A DNA stretch of 13,200 bases from JBFGCT01 sp041581055 (lineage in GTDB: Bacteria > Actinomycetota > Acidimicrobiia > Acidimicrobiales > Ilumatobacteraceae), in the NCBI GenBank assembly GCA_041581055.1, contig JBFGCT010000114.1:1-13200 (forward strand). The letters are read 5' to 3'. How positions within the stretch are numbered: position 1 is the stretch's first letter; every line of letters starts with the position of its first letter. The position numbers and the translations under genes were made by a program. Of this stretch, positions 7,249-13,200 are shown piece by piece. The notes below the pieces were generated by a model, which saw only the letters and a program-made list of their open reading frames with translations, was not told the DNA's origin and did no database searches.

Positions 7249-9008
7249 GGCTGTCCCCCGACGAGGCCGAGGCGGATGGCGGACTGGACGGCGCCGGCGG
7301 CGGTGTGGCCGAGGCCGCAGATCGAGGCGTCGGCCATCGCCAGCGCCATGTCGTCGATCAGCGCCCGCCGTTGCGGCCGGAGCGAGCCGGACGCTCGCAT
7401 CTCGACCAGCACCTCGTGCTGGCGGACGGTGCCGACGCGGCACGGCACGCACTGCCCGCACGACTCGCCGCGGAAGAACTCGGCGATGCGCACGACGAGG
7501 TCGGTGAAGTCGACCGTGTCGTCGAACAGCGTGACGACGCCCGAGCCCAGGCTGACGCCCGCGGCGCGCGCGTCCTCCATGCTCAGCGGGAGGTCGAACA
7601 GGTCCGGTCCGACGAAGAACCCGGCGGCGCCGCCGAGCAGCACGGCGCGGGTCGTGCCGGTCGGGCCGCCCGCCAATCCGACCAGGTCGCGCAGCGTCGT
7701 GCCGAACGGCGCCTCGTAGAGCCCCGGCGTCGCCACGTGCCCGGACAGGCAGAACAGGCGGTGCCCGCGCGACTTGTCGGTGCCGAGCGTGCGGTACTCC
7801 TCCGAGCCGGACCGCAGGATGTCGAGCACGTTGAGCAGCGTCTCGGGGTTGTTGACGACGGTCGGCCGGCCGAACAGCCCGTTGGTGGTGGGGAACGGCG
7901 GCTTGTTGCGCGGCTCGCCGCGGAACCCCTCGACCGAGTTGAACAGCGCGGTCTCCTCGCCACAGATGTAGGCGCCGGCGCCGCGCCGGAGCTCGATGTC
8001 GAAGCGCCTTCCCGACCCCGCCACGTCGTCGCCGAGCAGGCCAGCCGCCCGCGCCTGGTCGATCGCGCCGAGCAGCCGCCGCGTCGCCAGCGGGTACTCG
8101 CCCCGGATGTAGACCCAACCGTGCTCCGCGCCGACGGTCAGTCCGGCGACCGTCAACGACTCGATCACGGCGAACGGGTCCTGCTCCATCACGATGCGGT
8201 CCTTGAACGTGCCCGGCTCGGACTCGTCGGCGTTGGCGACGACGTGCTTCGGGCCGGCCGGTTGGTCGGCGACGCCGCGCCACTTGACCGCGGTGGGGAA
8301 CGCCGCGCCGCCGCGCCCGGTCAACTCGGCCGCCAGGATCTCCTCGATGACCGCGTCGGGGCCGATGCGCAGCGCGGTCGCCAGGTCGTCGTATCCGCCG
8401 CTCGCCCGATACGACGCGAGCGAGGTCGGGTCGACGTGGCCGATCCGGCGCAGGAGCCGGAGGCCGCTCGACCCGTGTTGGGGGAGCCGGTACGAGCCCG
8501 GAGCGGCCACCGTCGCCGCGTCGGCCGGGACGTGATCGGGCTCGCCCCGGCCCTGTACGAACGTCGCCGGCGCCCGCTCGCACTGGCCGAGGCACGGGCC
8601 GCGGTGGACGTGCTCGCCCGCCGCCTCGAGCTCGCCCGCCAGCGCCTCGGCGCCGAGGACGCGACACGTCGTGTCGACGCAGACGTGGACCACCGACTCG
8701 GCGTGACCGGGATCGTCGGTGCGGAACAGCTCGTAGAACGTGGCGACGCCGTAGGCCTCCGCCGGCGGAACCTGGAGCACGTCGCACAGGTAGTTGAGGC
8801 CGCCGGGGCTGATCCAGCCGATCTCGTGCTGCAGCGCGTGCAAGCCGGGCAGGAGGAGGTGGCGCTGCGCGTGACGCCGTGCGGTCCCGCCGCGCACCAG
8901 TCGCTCGGTCTCGGTGACGACCACCGCGTCGTCGGCGCCGATCACGGCGTCGACGGCCGCCCGCTCGGCCTCGGTCGATGTGTCGACGGTCAGATGGAGG
9001 TCGACCAT
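7245..9008 (-). CDS. NAD-linked formate dehydrogenase NuoE-NuoF fusion subunit (FdsG-FdsB type diaphorase)
   Basis: This 587-residue fusion forms the NAD-reducing module of a soluble formate dehydrogenase. Residues 1-160 are NuoE/FdsG-like, a thioredoxin-fold 2Fe-2S domain with Cys110, Cys115, Cys139 and Cys143. Residues about 185-587 are NuoF/FdsB-like. GRGGAAFP (231-238) and NADESEPGTFKDR (259-271) bind NADH and FMN, YICGEETALFNSVEG (347-361) follows, and the N3-type 4Fe-4S cluster uses Cys517, 520, 523 and 564. It accepts electrons from the iron-sulfur subunit and reduces NAD+, or runs in reverse to drive CO2 reduction. It starts three bases after the selenoprotein stop, with GGGGA seven bases upstream. 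No extra C-terminal ferredoxin domain is present. NuoE and NuoF are separate in canonical complex I. Similar modules occur in NAD-reducing hydrogenases, but the neighbours here identify formate dehydrogenase. Confidence 0.92.
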   Translation of the reverse strand: MVDLHLTVDTSTEAERAAVDAVIGADDAVVVTETERLVRGGTARRHAQRHLLLPGLHALQHEIGWISPGGLNYLCDVLQVPPAEAYGVATFYELFRTDDPGHAESVVHVCVDTTCRVLGAEALAGELEAAGEHVHRGPCLGQCERAPATFVQGRGEPDHVPADAATVAAPGSYRLPQHGSSGLRLLRRIGHVDPTSLASYRASGGYDDLATALRIGPDAVIEEILAAELTGRGGAAFPTAVKWRGVADQPAGPKHVVANADESEPGTFKDRIVMEQDPFAVIESLTVAGLTVGAEHGWVYIRGEYPLATRRLLGAIDQARAAGLLGDDVAGSGRRFDIELRRGAGAYICGEETALFNSVEGFRGEPRNKPPFPTTNGLFGRPTVVNNPETLLNVLDILRSGSEEYRTLGTDKSRGHRLFCLSGHVATPGLYEAPFGTTLRDLVGLAGGPTGTTRAVLLGGAAGFFVGPDLFDLPLSMEDARAAGVSLGSGVVTLFDDTVDFTDLVVRIAEFFRGESCGQCVPCRVGTVRQHEVLVEMRASGSLRPQRRALIDDMALAMADASICGLGHTAAGAVQSAIRLGLVGGQP

Positions 9009-9011
9009 CGG

Positions 9012-11000
9012 TCAGTCCCCCGCCGCGGCGCCGACGGGCCGGTCGTGCCGGTCGGCGGTGTCCAGCCGGTCGAGGCGGATCGACGCGGCCTTGAACTCCG
9101 ACGTCCCCGAGCGGGGATCCCACGCGTCGTTGGTCAACACGTTGACGTCGGCCAGCTCGGGGAAGTGGAACGTCGTGAACGTGAGGCCGGCCGGGATGTC
9201 GGGCTGGAGCCGGACGACCATCTCGACCGACCCCCGCGGCGACGAGACGAGCACCCGCTCCCCGTCGGCGATGCCGAGCCGCTCGGCGTCGGCGGGGTTG
9301 ACGTCGAGCGCCTCGCCGTACCGGATCGGCGAGGTGTAGCCGCCCGACTGCACGCCGGTGTTGAACGAGTCGAGCGAGCGGCCCGTCGTCAGGCGGAGCG
9401 GGAACCGGTCGGTCAGCTCCTCCTTGGGGCCGGCGTGCCGGACGACCGAGAACGGCGCCGGGTCGCGGCCGCCGAGATCGTCCTCCCACAGCCAGCCGTG
9501 GAGGAACGGGCTGCCGGGATGGTCGAGGGCGGGACAGGGCCACTGCAGCCCGCCCGCCGCCTCGAGCCGCTCCCAGGTCATGCCGAGGTGGAGCGGCGAC
9601 AGCGAGCGCAGCTCGTCCCACAGCTCCTCGGGCGTCGGTGCGCCCAGGTCGACTCCCATCCGCCGAGCCAGCTCGGCCATGATGTCGATGTCGTGGCGGG
9701 CCTCGCCGGGAGGCGTGACCGCGGGGCGCACCCGCTGCACGCGGCGCTCGCTGCTGGTGACCGTGCCCTCCGACTCGGCCCACGCGAGCGACGCGGGGAA
9801 CACGACGTCGGCGAGCTGCGCCGTGCGGGTGAGGAAGATGTCCTGCACGACGAGGCAGTCGAGCCCGGCGAGCAGGGCGCGGGCGTGCTGGATGTCGGCC
9901 TCGGAGTCGGCGGGGTTCTCACCGACGACGTACGCCGCGGTCAACTCGCCGCGGTCCATCGCCTCGAACATCAGCGTCAGGTGGATCCCCGGCACCGGGT
10001 TGAGCGGCACGCCGTACGCCGCCTCGAACTTCGCCCGCGACACCGGGTCGTCGACGTCCTGGAAGCCGGGGAACTTGTTCGGCAGCGCGCCCATGTCGCC
10101 GCCGCCCTGAACGTTGTTCTGCCCGCGCAGCGGCACGAGGCCCGACCCCCAGCGGCCGACGTGGCCGGTGAGCAGCGCCAGGTTGCACAGCGCGACGACG
10201 TTGTCGACGGCGTTGTGGTGCTCGGTGATGCCGAGCGTCCAGAGGATCTGGGACTTGCCGCCCGTGGCGTAGGCGTGGGCCAGCTCGCGGATCGCGTCGG
10301 CCGGAACCCCGGTGATCTCGGCGGAGACCTCCAACGTGTAGGGCTCGACCGACGCCGCGAACTCGTCGTAGCCCTGCGTCGAGTGGGCGATGAACGCGTC
10401 GTCGGTGAGCCCGGCGTGGATGATCTCGCGGGCGAGGCCGTTCGCCAGCGCGATGTCGGTGCCGACGTCGATGCCGAGCCACACGTCGGCGAACTTCGCC
10501 GACGACGTGCGGCGCGGGTCGACGCAGTACATCCGGGCGCCGTTGTCGAGCCCCTTCATCAGGTGATGGAAGAAGATCGGGTGCGCCTCGCGGGCGTTGG
10601 AGCCCCACAGCACGATCACGTCCGCCTCGTGGATCTCCGCGTAGGAGACGGTGCCGCCTCCCGCTCCGAACACTGTCGCCAGACCGACGACGGAGGGAGC
10701 GTGTCAAGTTCGGTTGCAGGAGTCGATGTTGTTCGACCCCATCACCGCCCGTGCGAACTTCTGGGCGAAGTAGTTGACCTCGTTGGTCGCCTTCGAACAC
10801 GAGAACATGCCGAACGCGTTCGGCTGCTCACCCGAACGGATCGAGTCGCGGGCGCGGACGAACCCGGCGGCGGCCCGATCGAGCGCCTCGTCCCACGTCG
10901 CCGCGCGCAGCTCGCCACCGTCGCGCACGAGCGGCACGGTGAGCCGCGGCAGCCCGCCGGCGCCCGTCATCCGCTGCTGTCCCTTGCGCAACACCATCAT
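9012..11000 (-). CDS. fdhF: Selenocysteine-containing formate dehydrogenase catalytic subunit (Mo/W-bis-MGD), UGA read through
   Basis: One 663-codon frame (662 residues) runs from ATG 11000 to TGA 9014-9012, interrupted only by TGA at 10706-10704, which I read as Sec99. The local sequence NIDSCNRT-U-HAPSVVGL matches the invariant active site of formate dehydrogenases, where Cys or Sec ligates Mo and is followed by His (here His100). Upstream is RAATWDEALDRAAAG, as expected just after the Fe4S4 module. Downstream are VLWGSNAREAHPIFFHH, VDPRRTSSAKFADVWLGI, RGQNNVQGGGDMGALPN, VVGENPADSEAD and the C-terminal molybdopterin dinucleotide-binding domain from LRLTTGRSLDSFNTG. The enzyme oxidises formate to CO2 in the cytoplasm. 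Its own N-terminal Fe-S domains are missing and encoded at 6359-7228. The start is uncertain: AGGAG (11006-11002) is only one base from ATG 11000, four from ATG 10997, and an ideal seven from GTG 10994. Reading it as two genes would leave the second fragment starting at a GTG without a Shine-Dalgarno. Confidence 0.9.
10662..10706 (-). promoter_or_regulatory. Bacterial SECIS element at the in-frame UGA
   Basis: Numbering the mRNA from U1 of the UGA, an outer stem pairs CGCUCC (6-11) with GGAGCG (40-45). An upper stem pairs GUCGUC (16-21) with GGCGAC (27-32), including one U-G wobble. The apical loop is GGUCU (22-26). In the E. coli fdhF SECIS, as I recall it, the same GGUCU occupies the same offset, with G23 and U24 contacted by SelB, so both key loop bases are kept. 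The E. coli bulged U17 is not clearly bulged here (U17 can pair with A31). The codons across the element (GCT, GGT, ACA, GGA, GGA) break the G/C-ending habit of the gene, as expected if RNA structure is under selection. Confidence 0.82.
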
Positions 11001-11030
11001 GCTCCTGCTCGCCGCTCCGTCTCGCTGCAG

Positions 11031-11036
11031 AATCTA
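11031..11036 (-). promoter_or_regulatory. Probable -10 box (TAGATT) of the formate dehydrogenase operon
   Basis: Read on the minus strand, TAGATT is a good -10 match in very GC-rich surroundings. Transcription would start near 11024, giving a leader of about 24 bases that contains the AGGAG at 11006-11002. The -35 position is poor (about ACGGCT at 17-bp spacing), which suggests a promoter that needs an activator or uses an alternative sigma factor. Confidence 0.45.
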
Positions 11037-11062
11037 GTGTGCCACGCCCGCCAAGCCGTGCT

Positions 11063-11092
11063 GCATCGCGGAACCGTTCCGCATCGCGGAAC
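11063..11092. promoter_or_regulatory. Candidate operator: three GCGGAAC half-sites upstream of the formate dehydrogenase promoter
   Basis: GCGGAAC (11068-11074) and GTTCCGC (11076-11082) form a perfect 7-bp inverted repeat around one central base. GCGGAAC recurs at 11086-11092. The 12-mer GCATCGCGGAAC is directly repeated at 11063-11074 and 11081-11092, an offset of 18 bp. The palindrome centre (11075) would be near -51 relative to the inferred operon start, a usual place for an activator. It also lies upstream of the divergent L,D-transpeptidase. I do not recognise the cognate regulator. Confidence 0.5.
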
Positions 11093-11138
11093 AATGTGAA
11101 ACTTCTCGACGAGTCCCGCTCGCGTGATGGCGGGTCGG

Positions 11139-11144
11139 TAGCAT
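11139..11144 (+). promoter_or_regulatory. Probable -10 box (TAGCAT) of the L,D-transpeptidase gene
   Basis: TAGCAT fits TANNNT and ends ten bases before the ATG at 11155, the same geometry as at 1066 and 2027. No Shine-Dalgarno is present, so the mRNA is probably leaderless or has a leader of only a few bases. No clear -35 is visible. Confidence 0.4.
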
Positions 11145-11154
11145 CGATGCGCGT

Positions 11155-12192
11155 ATGGCCCCGGTTCCGACGATGACCCCCTCGCCAGCCGGCGGCCACA
11201 AGACGCCCGACCAGCGGCGGCACGAGTTCGGCCTCGCCCTCGCGACGGTCGCCGTGCTCGGCGCCGCGGTGATCGGCGTCGCCGTCACGTCGGGTGGAGG
11301 CGAGACCGACGCCATCGCGTCTGCGCCGCCCGAGACAGTTGTGCCGCTCAGCGAGCAGATCGACTTCCAGCTCACCGGTCTCCCCGATCTCGAGGGCGAC
11401 GAGCTCGGCCAGAACGCCGCCGAGGGCGCCGACGAGATCGAGGCGGAGCGGGCCGACGGTGGTTGCACGATCGGCGCCCGGTCGGTCCGGCTCGGCTCGG
11501 CCGGCGACGGTGTCGTCTGCCTCCAGAACGCGCTCGCCGCCGAGGGCTTCTACAAGGGCGTGGCCCACGGCGAGTTCGACGACGCGACGCTGCGGGCGGT
11601 CATGGACTACCAGACCGCCAACGACCTGTTCGTCGACGGCGTCGTCGGTCGGGAGAGCGCGATCGATCTCGCCATCTGGCCCGACGAGGAGTCGCTGGTC
11701 GTCCGCACGCCGCCGCCGGAGCCCGGGGCGGTCGACCTGTGGGGCGTCAAGCTGTCGCCGGTCGCGTCGGCGGGCGACGACGCGCCGCCGCTGCCCGCCA
11801 ACTCCGGCACGGGCCGCCGCGTCGTCTACGACCGGGGCGGCCAGCGCGTCTGGGCGGTCGGCGAGAACGGCGAGATCATCAGGTCGTGGCTGGTCGCCGG
11901 CAGCAAGTACAACAACGAGGTGCCGGGCACACACGAGGTGTACAGCCGCTCGGACATGTCGACCGCCTGGAACGGCAAGGCCTGGCTGCCGCAGATGATC
12001 CGCTGGCTCAAGACCGACATCGGCGCGATCGGCTTCCACGCCATCCCGCTGCACGTCGAGGACGACTCGCCGTACATGACGACCGACGAGCTCGGAACCC
12101 GACTCTCCGGCGGATGCCAGCGCCAGCACAACCTCGACGCCGAGTTCATGTGGGGCTTCGCCACGATCGGCACCAAGGTCGTCGTCACGTAA
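11155..12192 (+). CDS. Membrane-anchored L,D-transpeptidase (YkuD domain) with peptidoglycan-binding domain
   Basis: This 345-residue envelope protein probably cross-links peptidoglycan (3-3 linkages) or attaches proteins to it. A cytoplasmic N-terminus is followed by one transmembrane helix or uncleaved signal anchor (about 26-45) and an acidic linker. A PG_binding_1-type three-helix domain (about 103-175) carries VRLGSAGDGVVCLQNALAAEGFY and the DGVVGRESAIDLA pattern. A C-terminal YkuD-like catalytic domain (about 215-345) follows. His295 in IGFHAIP and Cys321 in LSGGCQRQ align with the catalytic His and Cys. The usual S/T-H-G-C motif reads S-G-G-C here, and the His-to-Ser spacing (22 residues) exceeds the classical 14-17. 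It is probably a divergent but active subgroup, since Cys, His and the following Arg are kept. It stands divergent to the formate dehydrogenase operon and is probably unrelated in function. Confidence 0.82.
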   Translation: MAPVPTMTPSPAGGHKTPDQRRHEFGLALATVAVLGAAVIGVAVTSGGGETDAIASAPPETVVPLSEQIDFQLTGLPDLEGDELGQNAAEGADEIEAERADGGCTIGARSVRLGSAGDGVVCLQNALAAEGFYKGVAHGEFDDATLRAVMDYQTANDLFVDGVVGRESAIDLAIWPDEESLVVRTPPPEPGAVDLWGVKLSPVASAGDDAPPLPANSGTGRRVVYDRGGQRVWAVGENGEIIRSWLVAGSKYNNEVPGTHEVYSRSDMSTAWNGKAWLPQMIRWLKTDIGAIGFHAIPLHVEDDSPYMTTDELGTRLSGGCQRQHNLDAEFMWGFATIGTKVVVT

Positions 12193-12223
12193 CCATCGCC
12201 GGGGCTCGCCCGCGGGCCGGGGA

Positions 12224-13027
12224 TCAGGACAGGTCGAGGTGGCGGGCGACGCGCTCGAGACGGGCGAGGTCGAACGGGGCGGAGACGGTGCGGATCCGCC
12301 GGTGCACGCCGGCCGCGACCAGGTCGGCGAACTCGCCGCCGAGCGGATGGCCGGGATCTGCGTCGTCGAGCACGCTCACCTCGAACTCGGGCCCGCCGGC
12401 CGACCCGGCGAGCCGCGCCAACAGCGCGCCGAGCTCGCTGGTCCGCCGGATGTTGACACCGTCGGCGATCTTCGCCGCCACCTCGATCGTCGGCCACGCC
12501 GACGCGCCGACGATGATCGGCGGCGGCGTTCGCCCGTCGGTGACCCCCCGGAGGCCGGAGAAGCCGGCGAACGGCGCGGCGTGGTCGGGCTCGCCCGACC
12601 AGATCGCCCGCAGCGCGGCGACGTAGTCCACCAGGTGTCGGCGCCGTGTCGCCGGGTCGCCCAACCGCTGTCCGATGGCCTCGTGTTCCACCGCGAACCG
12701 CGAATCCGGCGCCGCGCCGGAACCGACGCCCAGCCTCACCCGTCCCGGGGCCAGCGACTGCAGCGAGTTGATCGCCGACGCGAGTTGGGCCGGATGGCGG
12801 TTGACGATGTTGGCGACCAAGACGCCGAGCCCGACGCGCCGGGTCGCGGCGGCGAACGCCCCGAGGCAGACGAGCGGGTCACGGCTCCACGGCGCCCCGA
12901 CCACCGCGCCGCTGAAGTGATCGGTCACCCACACCCCGGAGAAGCCGAGTTCGTCGGCGGCGACCGCCACCTCGACCATCGCCGGCGCCGCCGCGCCGAA
13001 GGGATTGATCACCAGGTCGTGGAGCAT
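12224..13027 (-). CDS. LLM-class (luciferase-like) flavin/F420-dependent oxidoreductase
   Basis: This 267-residue TIM-barrel protein is of the bacterial luciferase-like superfamily. Family members use reduced FMN or coenzyme F420 for monooxygenation or hydride transfer, and actinobacterial members often use F420. Typical segments are AVAADELGFSGVWVTDHFSG (about 20-39), the RVGLGVLVANIVNRHPAQLA strand and loop (about 63-82), LAPGRVRLGVGSGAAPDSRF (about 91-110), and PPPIIVGASAWPTIEVAAKIADGVN, the substrate- and cofactor-phosphate-binding end. It is shorter than the usual 280-340 residues, lacking part of the insertion region. The ATG at 13027 fits the family N-terminus; no clear Shine-Dalgarno or TANNNT box precedes it. 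It converges on the L,D-transpeptidase with 31 bp between stops. The substrate is unknown. Confidence 0.85.
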   Translation of the reverse strand: MLHDLVINPFGAAAPAMVEVAVAADELGFSGVWVTDHFSGAVVGAPWSRDPLVCLGAFAAATRRVGLGVLVANIVNRHPAQLASAINSLQSLAPGRVRLGVGSGAAPDSRFAVEHEAIGQRLGDPATRRRHLVDYVAALRAIWSGEPDHAAPFAGFSGLRGVTDGRTPPPIIVGASAWPTIEVAAKIADGVNIRRTSELGALLARLAGSAGGPEFEVSVLDDADPGHPLGGEFADLVAAGVHRRIRTVSAPFDLARLERVARHLDLS

Positions 13028-13200
13028 GGGGCGACAGCGAGGACGTCAGGGCGCTAGTCGCCGTGACCGTGAACGTTCGGGGTGTCGACGTCGAGTCGAG
13101 TTCGTCGGTCGCAAGGCGCGGCGACGACTGCGCAGCCTTGCCCTGCGGTGAGGAGCGGCAACGCAGCGAGCGGCGAACTCGGCCGGCGGAACACCGCAAA
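13028..13200. other. Non-coding right edge with two inverted repeats
   Basis: I see no supportable gene in these 173 bp. GCAAGGC (13111-13117) pairs with GCCTTGC (13135-13141) and can extend by three base pairs past a bulge. TGCGGTG (13144-13150) pairs with CACCGCA (13192-13198). They could be a structured leader of the minus-strand gene, part of a dispersed repeat, or chance GC-rich complementarity. There is no T-run that would mark an intrinsic terminator. Confidence 0.3.

Noticed and set aside
7225..9783. An 852-codon minus-strand open frame over the NuoEF region
   Set aside because: Its translation is Arg-rich with no family motifs, while the neighbouring frame carries all NuoE/NuoF cluster and FMN motifs.
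10704..10706. The TGA as a nonsense mutation or sequencing error making a pseudogene or two separate genes
   Set aside because: The stop falls exactly at the Cys/Sec column, the frame continues intact for 563 codons, a SECIS-like loop is at the right offset, and the would-be second start (GTG 10673) has no Shine-Dalgarno.
7305..11099. A 1264-codon open frame on the plus strand
   Set aside because: Composition is Arg/Val/Asp/Gly-rich with no motifs, antisense to three clear formate dehydrogenase genes; a typical high-GC shadow.
12208..12217. GCCCGCGGGC palindrome between convergent genes as a bidirectional terminator
   Set aside because: There is no loop and no flanking T-run on either strand, so it does not form an intrinsic terminator.
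13028..13200. A tRNA (including tRNA-Sec) in the right-edge region
   Set aside because: No acceptor-stem pairing or T-loop consensus could be found in either orientation.
1..13200. CRISPR array, insertion sequence or phage genes
   Set aside because: No regularly spaced direct repeats, transposase motifs or terminal inverted repeats. The only tandem repeats are short coding ones (PPDTR, RGG, EPPPA).

Overview
The window is very GC-rich DNA with almost every codon ending in G or C. It carries a polyphosphate glucokinase-type ROK kinase, a luciferase-like (LLM, often F420-dependent) oxidoreductase and an L,D-transpeptidase, and several genes have a TANNNT box close to the start codon and no Shine-Dalgarno. 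Together this points to an actinobacterium; an Acidimicrobiia-like lineage is plausible but not provable from the sequence alone.

Layout. At 1-876 (minus) is the 5' part of a secreted fibronectin-III-like protein that runs off the left edge. At 1082-2029 and 2043-3194 (plus) are a YihY/BrkB membrane protein and a CaCA-family cation/Ca2+ exchanger. At 3181-5159 (minus) are an acyl-CoA dehydrogenase and a polyphosphate glucokinase, joined by a 4-nt ATGA overlap. At 5317-6330 (plus) is an unrecognised zinc-ribbon, single-pass membrane protein with a proline-rich stalk. At 6359-11000 (minus) is a three-gene NAD-linked formate dehydrogenase operon. At 11155-12192 (plus) is an L,D-transpeptidase with a peptidoglycan-binding domain. 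At 12224-13027 (minus) is an LLM-class flavin oxidoreductase, followed by a 173-bp non-coding edge.

The main result is the formate dehydrogenase operon. Its first gene looks like two ORFs (9012-10673 and 10704-11000), but they share one frame and are separated only by an in-frame TGA at 10704-10706. That TGA lies exactly where formate dehydrogenases carry their Mo-ligating Cys or Sec (local protein context CNRT-U-HAPSVVGL). It is followed by a hairpin whose apical loop GGUCU sits at the same nucleotide offset as in the E. coli fdhF SECIS element. I therefore annotate one 662-residue selenoprotein.

The catalytic subunit is also split and reordered. The N-terminal 2Fe-2S, 2x[4Fe-4S] and Mo-proximal 4Fe-4S domains, normally fused in front, are a separate gene at the far end of the operon (6359-7228). 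A NuoE-NuoF fusion (7245-9008) lies between the two halves. The expected electron path is formate to Mo/Sec, then 4Fe-4S clusters, then FMN and NAD+, in the cytoplasm. No selA, selB, selC, selD or fdhD gene is visible here, so the Sec machinery and sulfurtransferase would have to be encoded elsewhere.
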